A stretch of 64,000 nt of DNA from Nephrocerus scutellatus (GCA_947095585.1 OX352762.1:88214749-88278748); one strand, 5' to 3'; positions 50,030 through 62,164 are shown, counted from the first letter of the stretch. Made by a program: numbers and translations. Notes: generated from the sequence alone by a model not told the origin.

Positions 50030-50340
50030 TGCAAATTTTTGTGTTTAAACCTAACGCATTATCGCTTACGGTTCTAGTATAATTTACCTAATTCACATGC
50101 ATAAAAAAGAAAGAAAACTTTTTGAGCCATGAAACATAAGTAGATATTCTTTTCCATTAATTTAATCAAAAAATAAAAACCAGCTTAGTTCTTATGATGG
50201 GTCTGTTATATAATGCAATAATTTAAACAACATGCATAAGAAAAAGCAACAACATAGAGTTAATACGATATAAAGGCTTAGCAAGAATTTACTGTCGATT
50301 ATAAGCTAAATTAAACTTCACATCATTTATAAACATAAAA

Positions 50341-50414
50341 TTAGGTCGAGTTTAATCGATAAACGCGTTTAATAAAATTAGGTCGAGTTTAATCGATAAA
50401 CGCGTTTAATAAAA
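50341..50414 (-). promoter_or_regulatory. Tandem 37-bp duplication with ATCGATA cores upstream of Start1
   Basis: Two identical 37-bp units (50341-50377 and 50378-50414) lie about 310-385 bp upstream of the Start1 start codon. Each unit contains AATCGATA, one base off the DREF-binding DRE octamer TATCGATA, plus AAACGCGTTT, itself a palindrome. A regulatory role is inference; the perfect duplication is seen directly. Confidence 0.45.
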
Positions 50415-50639
50415 TTTAATTTGGTGAAACATAGCTGTCGTATGCTTTGCATGCGGCAGTTTGATGATCTAATTCTTTAGCAATTAGAATAATGGATTGT
50501 GAGGGTTTGTTTCTTCTGGTGATTTAAGTCATTTTGTCGTGAAGGCATACCACTGGCTACAATTTGTGTTAATAATCCATTTTGAGACATCCACTTCTCT
50601 CAATTCGGTTAAAAGAAGCGATAAGTTGTGTTTTGTAAC

Positions 50640-51960
50640 ATACCTGGGCTGAGAACGAATTCTTTCGCTGTGTTCAACTATGTACCTGTCCCCAGGCCAA
50701 CAACTCTGGCACTGAGTGAAACTTAGGTATTTGATAATTCTGATGCATCGGAATTAAATCTGCCTGGGTATAACTTGGTGCTATTATTTTTCTCTCGACG
50801 CGGACTCGCAATCTATGTCCGGAGTGATGCTGCGTTTCAGCTTTTGCCTCAATTTAGCCAAAGTTCCAATCCGGAATTCCATTTCATTTAGCTCAAAGTA
50901 AAGGTACAAGACTTGTTCCTTACTTCCGTCCTGATAAATACCTCCATCAATGTATTATCGCCTCTAAGCTCGTCAGACCATTGTGTAGTATCAGCTAATT
51001 TCTCGTTAATAAGCCACGTAGTTAGAAAAAAACAGTATGGCAATACGAGAAAGCCAATTAGGACGGCCTTAACAACTTCTTTGGGAGAATTAACTGGTCG
51101 CTATTGTTTCGCGATAGCAACGTAGATGCCGCCGCTGATGCAATCACAAACATCATTCTTATTGGTATGAGAGACTTTATCCCTTCCAGGAATAAGTCTA
51201 TCAAACCAAAGGAAGATGGATGGTATAACTCGAGCTGTAAAGATGCTTCTAGGATTAGACAGATATGCTTTCGGTTTTACAAAGCAAACCCTATTGAGGA
51301 AAACCGAACAAATTTTAAATGAGCCAGAAATGATTGCAATTGCATGTTAACGACAAGTTTCGTTGGAATGACTACATATTTACCGTCGCCAAAAATGCTG
51401 CGAAATGTTTAGGTTTTCTAGCCCGGTGCAAGAAAAAATTCACTCCCTCTGATCTGGCTACTATATACAAGGCTTTCATGCGCCCCAAACTTGAGTATAA
51501 TTCCCATATCTGGTCTGGTGCGCCTAAAACTACCTTCCAACAGCTAGATAGAATACAAAACCACGCGATAAAACTTATCGGTGACGAAAATATAGCGAAA
51601 TCAATAGATTCACTTGAATACCGCAGGAACGTTTCCTGCTTGTCACTGTTTTATCGCTTCTTCTACCAGCGGTGCTCAAAAGAAATAGCCAGCTGCATGC
51701 CACCTCTCCTTGAATTCAACCGCAATACTCGTGGCGCTCTAAATGCTCATCAGTTTACCCTCAAGCCCATCTTTGGACGTACACTTAAGTTCAGGGATTC
51801 GTTCTTCAGCCGTACAACACGTATGTGGAATGCTAATCCAAGCTCTGTCTTCCAAAATCCATATGATCCACAGACATTCAAAACAAAAGCTCATAGACGT
51901 TTCCTCTTTTCTCCTCCTTTTCCTTAATGCACACTCTGTGCCAAGCATATAGCCGAGCGG
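50640..51960 (+). mobile_element. CR1/Jockey-group non-LTR element lacking its reverse transcriptase
   Basis: Endonuclease remnant: LRTNSFAVFN, LNLPGYNLVLLFFSRRGLAI and SSDHCVVSANFSLI (50650-51000). Linker: DSNVDAAADAITNIILIGMR and WYNSSCKDASRIRQ (51104-51322). The frame then switches directly to the C-terminal domain at 51334-51927: DKFRWNDYIFTVAKNAAKCL, RPKLEYNSHIWSGAPKTTFQ and FFSRTTRMWNANPSSVF. The entire RT catalytic part is absent. An A-rich tail follows at about 52005. Confidence 0.85.
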
Positions 51961-53655
51961 CGAGCATTATAAGGGTGCGAACCCCTTTAATTGTATGCAA
52001 ATTATAAAAAAAAATTTGAAAACCTGAATTTTAACGGTGATGTAATTAGAAATAAGAAAACAATGGTTTCTCACAAAAGGCTAAAGGGTAATTGTTATCA
52101 GTGTTAACCAATATATGTGGATCAAGAAATGCTAGAAATACTTGTATGAAATGTATGATTAAGCTAATATCAAATTTTATTTATCATACTTAGAAAACCT
52201 ACCTAGTCATATATTACTAGGAAATGTGATCACATCACAGTAATGTATCCCTCTCAACCAACCAACTCGAACTCAGACACAACATTTTTCACAGATATTT
52301 CTCAGTTGCAGTTCCCATTAGAAATGAAAGCAAAATTAAAGTTGAACCACACAAAAATTTTACACGCCTGCTATTATGCGGGTTTGAATTACTTCGTTGT
52401 TGGTTCTTGTTTCTTGAACATTAAGCTGTATGTCAAATAGTCTTAAGAATAAATAAAATATTATGATAAGAAAAGCATAAAAGCAAACAAAACAGCTGCG
52501 TCATTATTTACGATTAGGTAAAATAATTTGTTACTATGTTTTATGTACCTAAACAGTGAAATCTGAAACAATTCTTTCAACGGAATAGAAGCAAACAACT
52601 GATGTACTAATGCATAGGGACATGCGTGCTGGGGTACTACGTCTAGAATCGTGATTTTAGCAAACAAAATTAAAAAAACTGGCAATTAAAGCTACAAATT
52701 TGAGCACGATATTAATTAGCTTAAGAATACATTTAATACAAAGCCAACGAACTAATGATTCTGGAAGACAACAGCTGAGTTTCGTTGATAAACTCACCAC
52801 CAACAACAAAATAAACCAAATAGATATTGTACTTTAGAAAAACGCAAGTTGAAGTTTTAGTAGTTTCTCGTAAACGCAGTTTTGTTAGATCCAGTAATAT
52901 GTATTTACAGTTAGTATATAAAGGAAATTTGTTAGATAAAAAGAATTCTAGCAAAGAAACTGACAATGGCAAATATAAGCCAAAAGACAACATACAAAAT
53001 GCTACAAATACACTCCCACACTGTTGTCCAATTCATTTCTTTACGCTTTTTTTGGATTTTTGTGTCAACGGCTTATGAACTGTGTAGTGTATAAGAAATT
53101 AATTTATACGCTGTCGCCACGAAGGTGGGGATCATAACTTCTTTATTTAATTTCTTCCAATCACAAGTTCTTAAATTCAACGTTATGTTCTCTTCTAATC
53201 AAGTTATTGTTGATTAATTAATTACTCTCTCCGTAATTATATTCTTTTACTGAAACTTAAACCTATATAAAATTTACAGTGGTTTTCATATTACTTGGAA
53301 CCAAAATATTGTTGTTTTCCGGTGCACAGACGTAAATTACAATGCTTTTTTCTATTGAAAATTGAATTTTATCCCCGTAAAACAAATAACAAAATTACAA
53401 GTGGTAAATAAACCTGAAACACTGCAACAACGTGAAATGTCATCGACAATGCTGCGCCAGTGTTGCCAGGAAAATTAAACAAAAACGTAATGAATCAAAG
53501 AATGTCAAAAACGTCATTTATTGAAAAACCCTAAAAGCTGTAACTGTTTGTAGATCTGACAGAAAAAATTGAAACTTATTGGAACTATAAAAATATGACA
53601 TTGTTTGGAAAGCGCAGTGCTAGTTCTACAAAAAGTGTCGGTAAATATTAATTAT
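51961..53655. other. Intergenic, nothing recognised
   Basis: AT-rich. Frames such as 52243-52440 and 52827-53078 look random. No repeat family was recognised. Confidence 0.45.
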
Positions 53656-53681
53656 TAAATTCTCTATATTAACTTCGCGGT
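53656..53681 (+). repeat. Solo foldback terminus
   Basis: Only the roughly 25-bp end ATTAAATTCTCTATATTAAC plus TTCGCG is present. The RTE-like element begins at once, where foldback sequence should read TGCCCGTGG. Confidence 0.7.
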
Positions 53682-55006
53682 CAGCCATCAGCAAAATAGG
53701 GGGAATAAAACAGAATGCTCTAGAATTGCAGGTGGCCGAAACTATCTCTGACTGGTGGAAGTGCGATCAAACCTCCACGTGGTAGCCGCCGGTAATTTTC
53801 CTCCAATGCAGGAAAAGCTGAATGAACGGCTAGTCCCTTCAAAGTAAGGTTGGCGTGAGGCCAATAACCTCGCCTGTAAAAAATTATTATTATTATTACG
53901 GAACCCAAAATCAGCCTCGAAAACACTGATGAACGACGACGACCACGGCAACGAAAACGGCTAAACGATTTAAGAATTTTCACATGGAACGTACGCTCAC
54001 TGTATAGAGCTCGAACTGCACAGCAGCTGGCCGATGCCCTGTCTAAATATAAAGGTGACATAACAGCAATCCAGGAGATGCGGTGGACAGCGAATGATGG
54101 CTTACAAAAATCAGAATATGACATATATTACAGCTGTCATGCACCCACGACATCATGTGCTCGGGGTGGGGTTTCTAGTCAGCAAAAGAATGAAACCCAC
54201 CGTTATCGGCTTTAAGTAAATGAACGGCTATGCACCCTTCACGTGCGGGGCAAATTTTAAAACATAAGCCTCGTAAACGTTCACGCACCTACAGAGGATT
54301 CGCCAGATGATGGAATTCTTTGAATCAGTCGAACGGGAACTCCATGCCTGCCCTCAGTATGATGTAAAAATCATTCTGGGGGATATGAAAGCTAAAATAG
54401 GTAGGGAGCCAGTATTCAGGCAGTACATTGGCACCCATAGCTTAAACGAGAACCCTAATGGCAATGGACAACGAGTCATAGAGATGGCAGCAAGCAATAA
54501 TTTGGGCGTTGCGAGTACAAGGTATTCGCGTATAAAATTTCTACAAAGCCACCTGGGTATCTCCCGATGGATAGACCAGATAGACCGCTGCCACAACCCG
54601 AACTGATGACGGTACGAACGTACCGCGGTGCCAACGTCGACTCGGACCACTATCTTGTTGGTATGGTGCTCCGAGCGTGGATTGCATCATCACGAAAGAC
54701 GGCATCTGCGAATCAGATTCGAGTCTACACGGCTGCCCTTCGCAATGAAGAGACCAGAAACAACTACAGTCAAGCGATAGGACTCGCCCTAAATGCAGGG
54801 AGAGTAAGTCCTGGGGCTAAGATATCGGGCGTAGAAGAGAAATGGACACGCCTTAAGAATACTGTCATTAGTACTACTGACTTCGTAGAGATCGAAACGA
54901 CTGGTTCGATGACGAATGTAAGGCTTACATTGTAAGCTAGCGACTGAACGTAAGAATGTTGCGTATCGAGCAATTCAACAATCTCATAGAACGCGGGCAC
55001 GCGAAA
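53682..55006 (+). mobile_element. RTE-like non-LTR retrotransposon, 5' half
   Basis: Starts GGTCAGCCATCAGCAAAATA, as the 31-34 kb copy does on the other strand. A roughly 240-bp leader with a TTATTATTATTATTA run is followed by endonuclease coding pieces: IQEMRWTANDGL (about 54070), FFESVERELHACPQYDVKII and LGDMKAKIGREPVF (54307-54420), VRTYRGANVDSDHYLVGMVL, and GVEEKWTRLKNTVISTTD. Small deletions break the frame near 54170, 54560 and 54890. It ends abruptly at GCACGCGAAAATCG. Confidence 0.85.
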
Positions 55007-55175
55007 ATCGAAATTCCCCTCTAACAGATCTGTATATTTTGCGAGATTTACCCCTCTTTTTATTAAATGCAACAACACATGCAACAAGACAATGTAAGCA
55101 AAAGATTCTCGGCTTTTCTGTTCGTTCTTTCGAGAAAAAATCTGAGCTCGAATGCAGATTTCTAAAACAAAAAAA
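55007..55175. repeat. Half of the 62-kb terminal-inverted-repeat element
   Basis: ATCGAAATTCCCCTCTAACA, GATCTGTATATTTTG, GAGATTTACCC and CGAGAAAAAATCTGAGCTCG match 62215-62500. The outer part of the end is missing because the RTE-like fragment is fused to it. Confidence 0.65.
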
Positions 55176-56514
55176 AAAATACGACAATTCACAATGAAAA
55201 AACTTTAGGGCCCTCTTTACCAAAGTCGTGTAATTTTTTAATGACGAGCCTTAAATCTAATCACTAGTCACTTTGTCTGACATCAAAAATATGAGTAAAA
55301 ATCGACTATGAGAATATTAAAAACAGACAGATAAAGCGATGAAAATGACAATTAGAGCATCACAAATCCTATTGGCAGAATACATTTAAGCCAATGAACA
55401 GGCATTCGACACTAAAATTTTCAAGCAATTTCCTCCGATGAGACAAGTAATTGGGCTTATAAGACTTAAGACTTATCCCTTAAATGAATTCGCGTAATGT
55501 AGACGTGTGGTCTTAAGTTCAGACAGCAAAGTTTTAAATTGGACAAATATCTTTGTTATTATAAGAAAGTAAAGCAGAGCTTCTCGGCTCGCCAAACGAG
55601 AAGTTATAAATCAGCCGGAATTAGTTTAAAAGGATTTTAGTTTTATGAAACAAATCTTTCTATGAATAATTTTTTATTTTAATAACGCCATCGCAAGCCC
55701 GAATGATCAACAATTCTTTTAAAACAAGTCCCGTTCTGAGTGGCAGATGTCGAGATAACGACTGGACACACTCTCAAACAAACAAACAAACAAACAAAAA
55801 AGAAAAAATACTTTACTTATTTCAGAAATTTTAAAGCGTATATACAAGCAATTTGGTGTTATTATTCATTAAAGTGAAGCTATTATACTGGCTGTAGAGT
55901 AATGTGGCTTTCGTTCGATAGAAAAAATTACCCTGAGTGCAAAACTTTTGCACTGAACGTCAAAAAATTGCACTCATTTTGTTCGTTTTATTTGAAAATT
56001 GCACTGAGTGTATTCCGGGGTAAAATTTTCTACTCGGGGTTTTATGATCGAGTACACCCCTTCCTACATATAACAACAAAAAAACTGTCAATGTGCCGCC
56101 ATTTGACTTTTGATTTGTGATTAATTTGCATTTTGTTCAATTCGCTTCACACAACTATAAATGCTTTTATTAAAAATGTTCGATTAGTGCGAATAAAACT
56201 TTAAATAAAAACTTTTGTTAAAATCGTCATCGTTGGATTTGTTTAGCCATTTCGACACACATACATACAAAACGTGCGAGTGCCCATTTAAATAAATAAA
56301 AATTTGGTTAAATATTTCTTAACCACAAACTTTTTTTGGTTAACGCTAAACCATTTTCTGGTCTATCCAATGTGTTTGTTGTTGTAATTTTTATTTTTTT
56401 GTTGAAAGAAAGAAAGAAAGCAAGTGTCAAATCCGTAGTCGCTAAGTTATAGTTTTGAATAGTTCTGTTAAGACATATGTTCTGGAGCCAGTCTTAAGAG
56501 AGAGGTGGGTTTTT
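55176..56514. other. Intergenic, nothing recognised
   Basis: Contains (CAAA)n at about 55774-55799 and (GAAA)n at about 56406-56421. No gene was seen. Confidence 0.45.
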
Positions 56515-56825
56515 GTTTTTAAGGTGTTTAATGGGGCGTTTAGTTGGTCTAAGAGATATTTTCCGGGGGAATTTAGGGTGGTCTGGGAGGAAAGGCCTGT
56601 GGGATGTCTTGAGGGTAGTCTTTGAAGGGGTATTGAGTGTGGCCCTTAGGGGTCTTCATTGTGTATGAAAGGGTACGTAGGAATTTGGGGTGGTCTGGGA
56701 AATGCTTAGGGGTCTTGGGCAGATCTTAAGGGGGTTTTAGGCAGATCTAAAGGGGGTCTTGAGAAGGATCTGAGGCAGACTTGAGGGGTTCGGGTGGACT
56801 CTGAGGTCGTCTGGGGTCGTTCCAA
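56515..56825 (+). repeat. G-rich degenerate tandem block (GGGGTCTT-like)
   Basis: About 300 bp with strong G-over-C strand skew. It is built from variants of GGGGTCTTGGGCAGATCTTA, TAGGGTGGTCTGGGA and similar words. Resembles, in word content, the block at 20815-20935. Confidence 0.6.
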
Positions 56826-56984
56826 ATGTCAACATTACTAATATTACTGAGTCTGCTTTTTTTATCCCGAGCGAGTATTGTTATACAGAGTGCAAGTGTT
56901 GTACGGTGCAAAAATATCCAGCTTATTGTTTGACCGTAAGTACAATTAAAAGCTCAAATATAAAAATAATTAGGGCAAATCAAA

Positions 56985-57110
56985 CACGAAAGGCGTATCT
57001 CCCAAAATATACAGATCTGTTTTCAATCTACCGTAGATTTTTTTTGTGTAAACGATCAACTTGGCAGCCAAAAAAAGCTTTACGCCAGATTTTAAAGGAA
57101 AAAAAACGAT
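56985..57110. repeat. Right end of the 62-kb terminal-inverted-repeat family
   Basis: TCTCCCAAAATATACAGATC, ATCTACCGTAGATTTTTTTT and CAACTTGGCAGCCAAAAA match 62578-62700. Confidence 0.65.
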
Positions 57111-57159
57111 ATTAAATTCCTATAGGAAAATTAATGTCAGGCGAGAAATGAGACTATAG

Positions 57160-58085
57160 ACTAGACTTGACAGACTATAGTTGGCTTTGTTGGTTGTAAG
57201 CAACAGTGTGCATATTTCTGGTTCCATGCTGTTATCGCTTATCGGCTGCTAGAGTTGACCCAAGATAGTTAAAGGATTGCACTACTTCCAATTCGATCTC
57301 CACTATTTTAATTGAGGGATCAATGTTGGATCTTCTACTCGCAGACGAGGCCACCATGTACTTTGTTTTTCTCTCATTTATGTACAGCCCCAGATGTCAT
57401 GCCGCCTGCTCGATCTGGATGAAAGCTTCCGGTACAGCTCTTGGGTTTCTACCAACGATGTCAATATCGTCTGCGAAATCCAGAGTCTGAATGGACTTAT
57501 AGAAGGTTGTTCCTCTCGTCGTTACGTCAGAGTCTCGGATCACTTTCTCCAACCCCAGGTTGAAGACGACGCAGGCCAGTCCATCCCCTTGTCGGAGACC
57601 GTTATAGACGTTGAATGGGCTTGATGGTGATCCGGATATTTTAACTTGACTTTTGATGCCGAATCCTCATGGCTTTATAATGTTCTACTCTGGCTATGCT
57701 ACCATATGCGGCTTTAAAGTCTAAAAAAGATGGTGTAGCGAGTTTTGAAACTCTACACACTTTTCCATCACCTGCCTAAGGGTGTAAATCTGATCAGTTG
57801 TTGATTTGCCTGGGATGAAGAAACAATGGTATGGACAAATGATGACTTTAGCGTATGGGGCTATCCTGTCTTGAAGGATAGAGGAAAAAATCTTGCACGC
57901 GGTACTCAACAACGTTATACTACGATATTTGGTACATTTTGTGATCTCCCTTCGTATGTATGGGGCACAGGAAGCCTCTTCGCCAGTCTTCCGGCATAGC
58001 TTCTTCCTCCCATACTTGCACTTTTATTTCATGCATTGCTTGGGATCCGCTGGAATCACATATGATCCCGGGGCCTTATTATTTT
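57160..58085 (-). mobile_element. RTE-like non-LTR retrotransposon, reverse transcriptase fragment
   Basis: Minus strand: PGSYVIPADP region (58075), CKIFSSILQDRIAPYAKVII and PYHCFFIPGKSTTDQIYTLR (57912-57721), then AGVEHYKAMRIRH, NGLRQGDGLACVVFNLGLEK, DFADDIDIVGRNPR and NLDWVNSSSR (57660-57230). Truncated at both ends. It keeps the stretch between the two GTATGGGGC words (57853-57861 and 57958-57966) that the 31-kb copy has lost. Confidence 0.85.
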
Positions 58086-58914
58086 GAAACTTCGTTTAGG
58101 ACTTTATTTTTAGAAGAAATACTAGATTTTGTAACAGAGTTTAAATAAAGATGTTATCTTGTATGAGTCTTAAGATATCCATCTTCAATGCCTGTTCCAG
58201 TTTTCTTGCCCATGCTAATTTTTGAAAATGCGTAATAAACATAACGTTGGATTGAAACTAATCCAAATGCATGGTATTGTTGTTGTAAAATTAGTCCTAT
58301 TTCTGTGCCATTAACTGCAGCTATTGAGTGTTTTCTTTATTTCATTCTAAACATTCCGAATTTGAAATAAAACGTGCTTTTATTTATTCTTTGTATTCTA
58401 TTCCTTTATTCGGCTATTCTTTTTTTTCTGCGGAATGTTTAGAACGTATTCTTTTTATACTACATCGATAGGTAGAATAAACAGAATATTCTTTGGTCAC
58501 GTAATTGATATTCTGTTCTTTGTATTCTTTCTGTAGAATTAATTCGTTCTCTGTTCGGAAAATTTTCTATGTGTAAAAATTATCCAAGTAGTCATAGTTT
58601 CATAGATAGATTGTATTTTCAGATGGGTTTTTCCTTGGAAAAGGCTCCAGTTTAAAGAAAACAAACTTACATTTTGATTATAATTAGCACATAATAATAT
58701 GTATAAATACATGTTTTACACTTTTTAATTAATTATTTATACAATTTTTCATTCATTGGTAAAAAAATAAAATTTTAATTTTCGTCTGATACTAAGTAAA
58801 ATTTTCGTTGCGTTCCTGAATGAAAAGTGATGAAATTTGGCTTTATACTAGACGAAAATTAAAATAAATTAAATTAAATTATTTAAAATGAAAATAAAGC
58901 TAATTTTGATAGTT
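58086..58914. other. 3' flank of PPWD1
   Basis: AT-rich, with the hairpin at 58345-58444 and TATTCT-rich sequence. No gene. Confidence 0.45.
58345..58444. repeat. Perfect 14-bp inverted repeat around a T-rich loop
   Basis: TTCTAAACATTCCG (58345-58358) is exactly mirrored at 58431-58444. The 72-base spacer is rich in TATTC words. Confidence 0.6.
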
Positions 58915-61470
58915 TCAATTGCTCATGTATATGGAAATTATTTTAATGTCGTCATAGGGTTTGTCAGTTTTTGGATTTGTTTTTGAATTACAAATACTCT
59001 GTACAACTTCCATGCCACGAAATACGCGACCGAAGACCGTATGTTTGTTGTCGAGCCAAGGCTGTAAATGTTCATCTATTAATAAGGCAAATGAGATAAT
59101 TAGGTAAACTTACTGTTGGTAGAACTGTTATGAAGAATTGACTTCCATTTGTATTTGGACCAGCATTTGCCATACTTACAGTATACGGTCTATCATGCTT
59201 TAGACTTGAAACAAATTCATCTTTGAAATCATGTCCCCATATTGATTTCCCACCAGTGCCAGTGCCCGTTGGATCACCTGTCTGCACCATGAATCCTTTA
59301 ATGACACGATGAAATATGTGACCATTGTAGTATCTGGAAGGTAAATTCAATGAATTATTATTTACTTTAGGAAAAGACAATCAAGCGTACCCATTTTTAC
59401 TGTGCACACAAAAGTTTTCCACAGTCTTTGGACATTCTTTATAAAAGAGCTTGATATGAATATCTCCCAGTGTTGTATGTAAAATGGCATTTTCATACAT
59501 ACGTTGCGTACCTAGACGGAAAAGCAACATTATTTTTTGTTAAATAGTTCAAAAAGAAAACTAAAATTATAGAGAAAGCCAGAAACCTTCGTCTGTTTGC
59601 ATGAAATTGTAAAGATGTATATTTAAATTCAATAATTATCGATTATAAAATACCAAACAATAATTTAATACCTTGTCCCTCGGGAACTGCAATTATATCC
59701 TCTTTAGAAGGTTTCTCGTTAAATACATCTCTGTCGACATCTTGCAAATCAGATGGCAGTCTTCTGCTGTAGAGATAAAATCGTTGTTTTCTAAATAAAA
59801 ACAAAAAATTTTGTTAAAAGAACTGAGTTTAAATTAAATGCAACAAAAGTATCATCTCATACTTGTAGGCTGTGCAAAACAATGTTGGATCATTTGCTAA
59901 CGATTGCAGAGTCGGATTATCACTAGCCTCTTGTTCTATTGTGATGGCTGCTTTAGACTTCCTAGCTTTTCCCTACAGTAAAAAATATTAACAGATTGTG
60001 ACATTTATATGCCGTATTAAGTTACTTGAAACAATGATATTTGTAAAGGCCGAATATTGTCTGTCTTTCCCATAATTGTCACGCAACGGTTTGTCTCGAT
60101 ATTGATCAGTTTAATGCCCAACATTGTGGGGTACATAATAAAATGTCCACTGTAGTCAAAAATTATATTACTGTTCATAATGTACTCGGATTTTTCCAAA
60201 TCACGTTCCGCGGCCATTCTAGTGAAATAAAAATGCAAAATAACTTATGATTAAAGCAGTTTCTTTTAACTCTACCGTCTTCCAAATTCCATATTTGGCA
60301 ACGCATGCGGAGTCTGCTGCATTTGTGTGTATGTGCTCAGAGCTTCATCAAAAACACGAAGAAGTTTTCCTGAATTAAAATTAAAAACTCGAACTTTCCG
60401 ATCTGTTGAAATAGCAGCAAAACGACAACCATCTTGGGAGACAGCCAGACCAGTAACAATTGTTTTATTTTTAACAAATTCAAAAAGTCCTAAATGAGAA
60501 GACAATTTAAAAAATTTATCTGAAGAATCGCAATACAAAACTCTACCTGTGTCCAATTTCGAGTCAAAAGTGACAAACTTGCTTGGGAATTGATAGTCAC
60601 GTTTTAAATTCAACCAATATTCCAGAATGCCATTTTTATCCACAGAGATTATAGTTTCAAATGCAGCATTGTAACGAAGTGCAATTACGGGAGCTAAGTG
60701 CAATGTCAGCACATGCAATGTTTCTCCATTACCCTGGCCATCATAAATGTATATTTTGTTTGAATCTTTATCTGAACTAGAGAATATTTTTTTTTTAAAT
60801 ATAAAGTGGTACACATATAATGCAATACTTACATAGCCACGCTATGAATGGCATCTCCTGGCGAATGAATCCACTCCGTGCAAAGAGGCGTAAACTCTAA
60901 TTTTATTATGTTTATCATATCAAAGTTAATTACGTCAAAGACTTTAATACATTTGTCTGCAGACGCCGAACAGAGAAGAGTTCCACTGGTATTCGTAGAC
61001 AGCGAACTTAAGGGCACTAAGATATATGAACAATAAAAGAAAATTATTTTGCTATTTCAGAAATGCATTTTAAATTTACTTAAATGACTGCGAAAATGCT
61101 TCACAAATTCTATTCCATCTTCCATTTTTTTCCAGAATTTAATGTGTCCATCAACACTGCCGGTGATAATAAAGTCTGTTTTTGTTGTAACCAAATTGGT
61201 GATAATATCACGATGCATATAGCTTTTTTCGTAGCTCTCGGAGTTTGGAAGGTTTTCAAGGTAGACATGTTCGTAAGGGAGGACTGCAATTTTACCAAAT
61301 ATACTATAACACTACTAACACAACAATTAAACAGCATTTTAACTTTCAGATGCACAAATACCTTTTTTCTTTTTTGGCTTTGCAGACTCTGATGGCATTG
61401 GACCAATCCAAAGATCTTCTTCTTGTTCATCCTGTGCATTGCGTTTTAATTCTCTTATCTCTTGAGACAT
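58915..61470 (-). CDS. PPWD1: PPWD1: WD-repeat and cyclophilin-type peptidyl-prolyl isomerase
   Basis: Eleven exons: 61470-61362, 61283-61080, 61016-60833, 60776-60547, 60489-60276, 60218-60026, 59972-59863, 59790-59672, 59511-59391, 59333-59114 and 59061-58915; phases agree and give 616 aa. Residues about 50-370 form the WD-repeat region ([52 protein letters not shown]). NEKPSKEDI marks the linker. Residues about 460-616 are a cyclophilin domain. All active-site residues are present at cyclophilin A spacing: R504, F509, M510, Q512, A550, F562, W570, L571 and H575 ([31 protein letters not shown]). The family is nuclear and found in activated spliceosomes. The first ATG gives the expected acidic/basic N-terminus ([11 protein letters not shown]). 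The 57-nt intron 60490-60546 is a multiple of three and has no stop. Confidence 0.97.
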
Positions 61471-62164
61471 TTTAATTATCTTTAGTTTATATATTTCATT
61501 AGTTATTTTTGAATGAATTAAGCCAAATAAAAACAAATCAAGTATTTATCAAGATCAAGAAACCCATCAATGATCAATGGATCAATGATCAATCAGAATC
61601 AGTTCAATGGTTCAATCACTATCCCTAATGTAGTTTTTTTGTTTTGTTTTATGTCGTAATAAATGACAGAATGATTTTAAGAATAATTTTGTTCAATGAG
61701 GTTGTTCCGAACAATTCAGAGCAAAAAAAATGGTTTTCGTGCTCAATGAGAAAAATTTCTGTCTGAGACTGTTCTACTTTGTGTTCAATGACTCTACTCG
61801 GGATAGTTTTTCTGCACCTACTCTTGAGGTAGAACTGATTTGTGAGAAATGTGAAAATCAGCTGTAATTGCAAATTTCATGCTTTCTACTCGGCGTTGCT
61901 GGAACTTGTGTCACTTGAAAAACTATTTCCATTTTGCGAATCACTATCAATCGCTTTTAATACAATTTGTTAAAAAAAAATCGAGCTCCATTCTTTTTTA
62001 ATTTATATTTCACGATTGCTCTTACACCTCAGTCAAAACTTAAATAAACTATCCGTTAATAGAAAATGAAGTAATTTTTGACACATAGCTGTAATTTTCT
62101 GTTCTAACTAGATTTGACATTATTCACAAATTTGTGTTGTTCTGCCTTTTTTCTCATTGAACAA
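61471..62164. other. Upstream region of PPWD1
   Basis: No clear core promoter motif. Contains ATCAATGATCAATG-type short repeats (61565-61600) and no gene. Confidence 0.4.

Noticed and set aside
50341..50414. CRISPR-like or satellite array
   Set aside because: Only two head-to-tail identical units without spacers in an animal genome; it is a simple tandem duplication.
53720..54124. 134-codon minus-strand open frame
   Set aside because: It is the antisense of the RTE-like leader and start of its coding region.
60272..60814. Single-exon reading of 180 codons in PPWD1
   Set aside because: It reads through the 57-nt intron; removing it restores the family alignment ([12 protein letters not shown]), so it is two exons.
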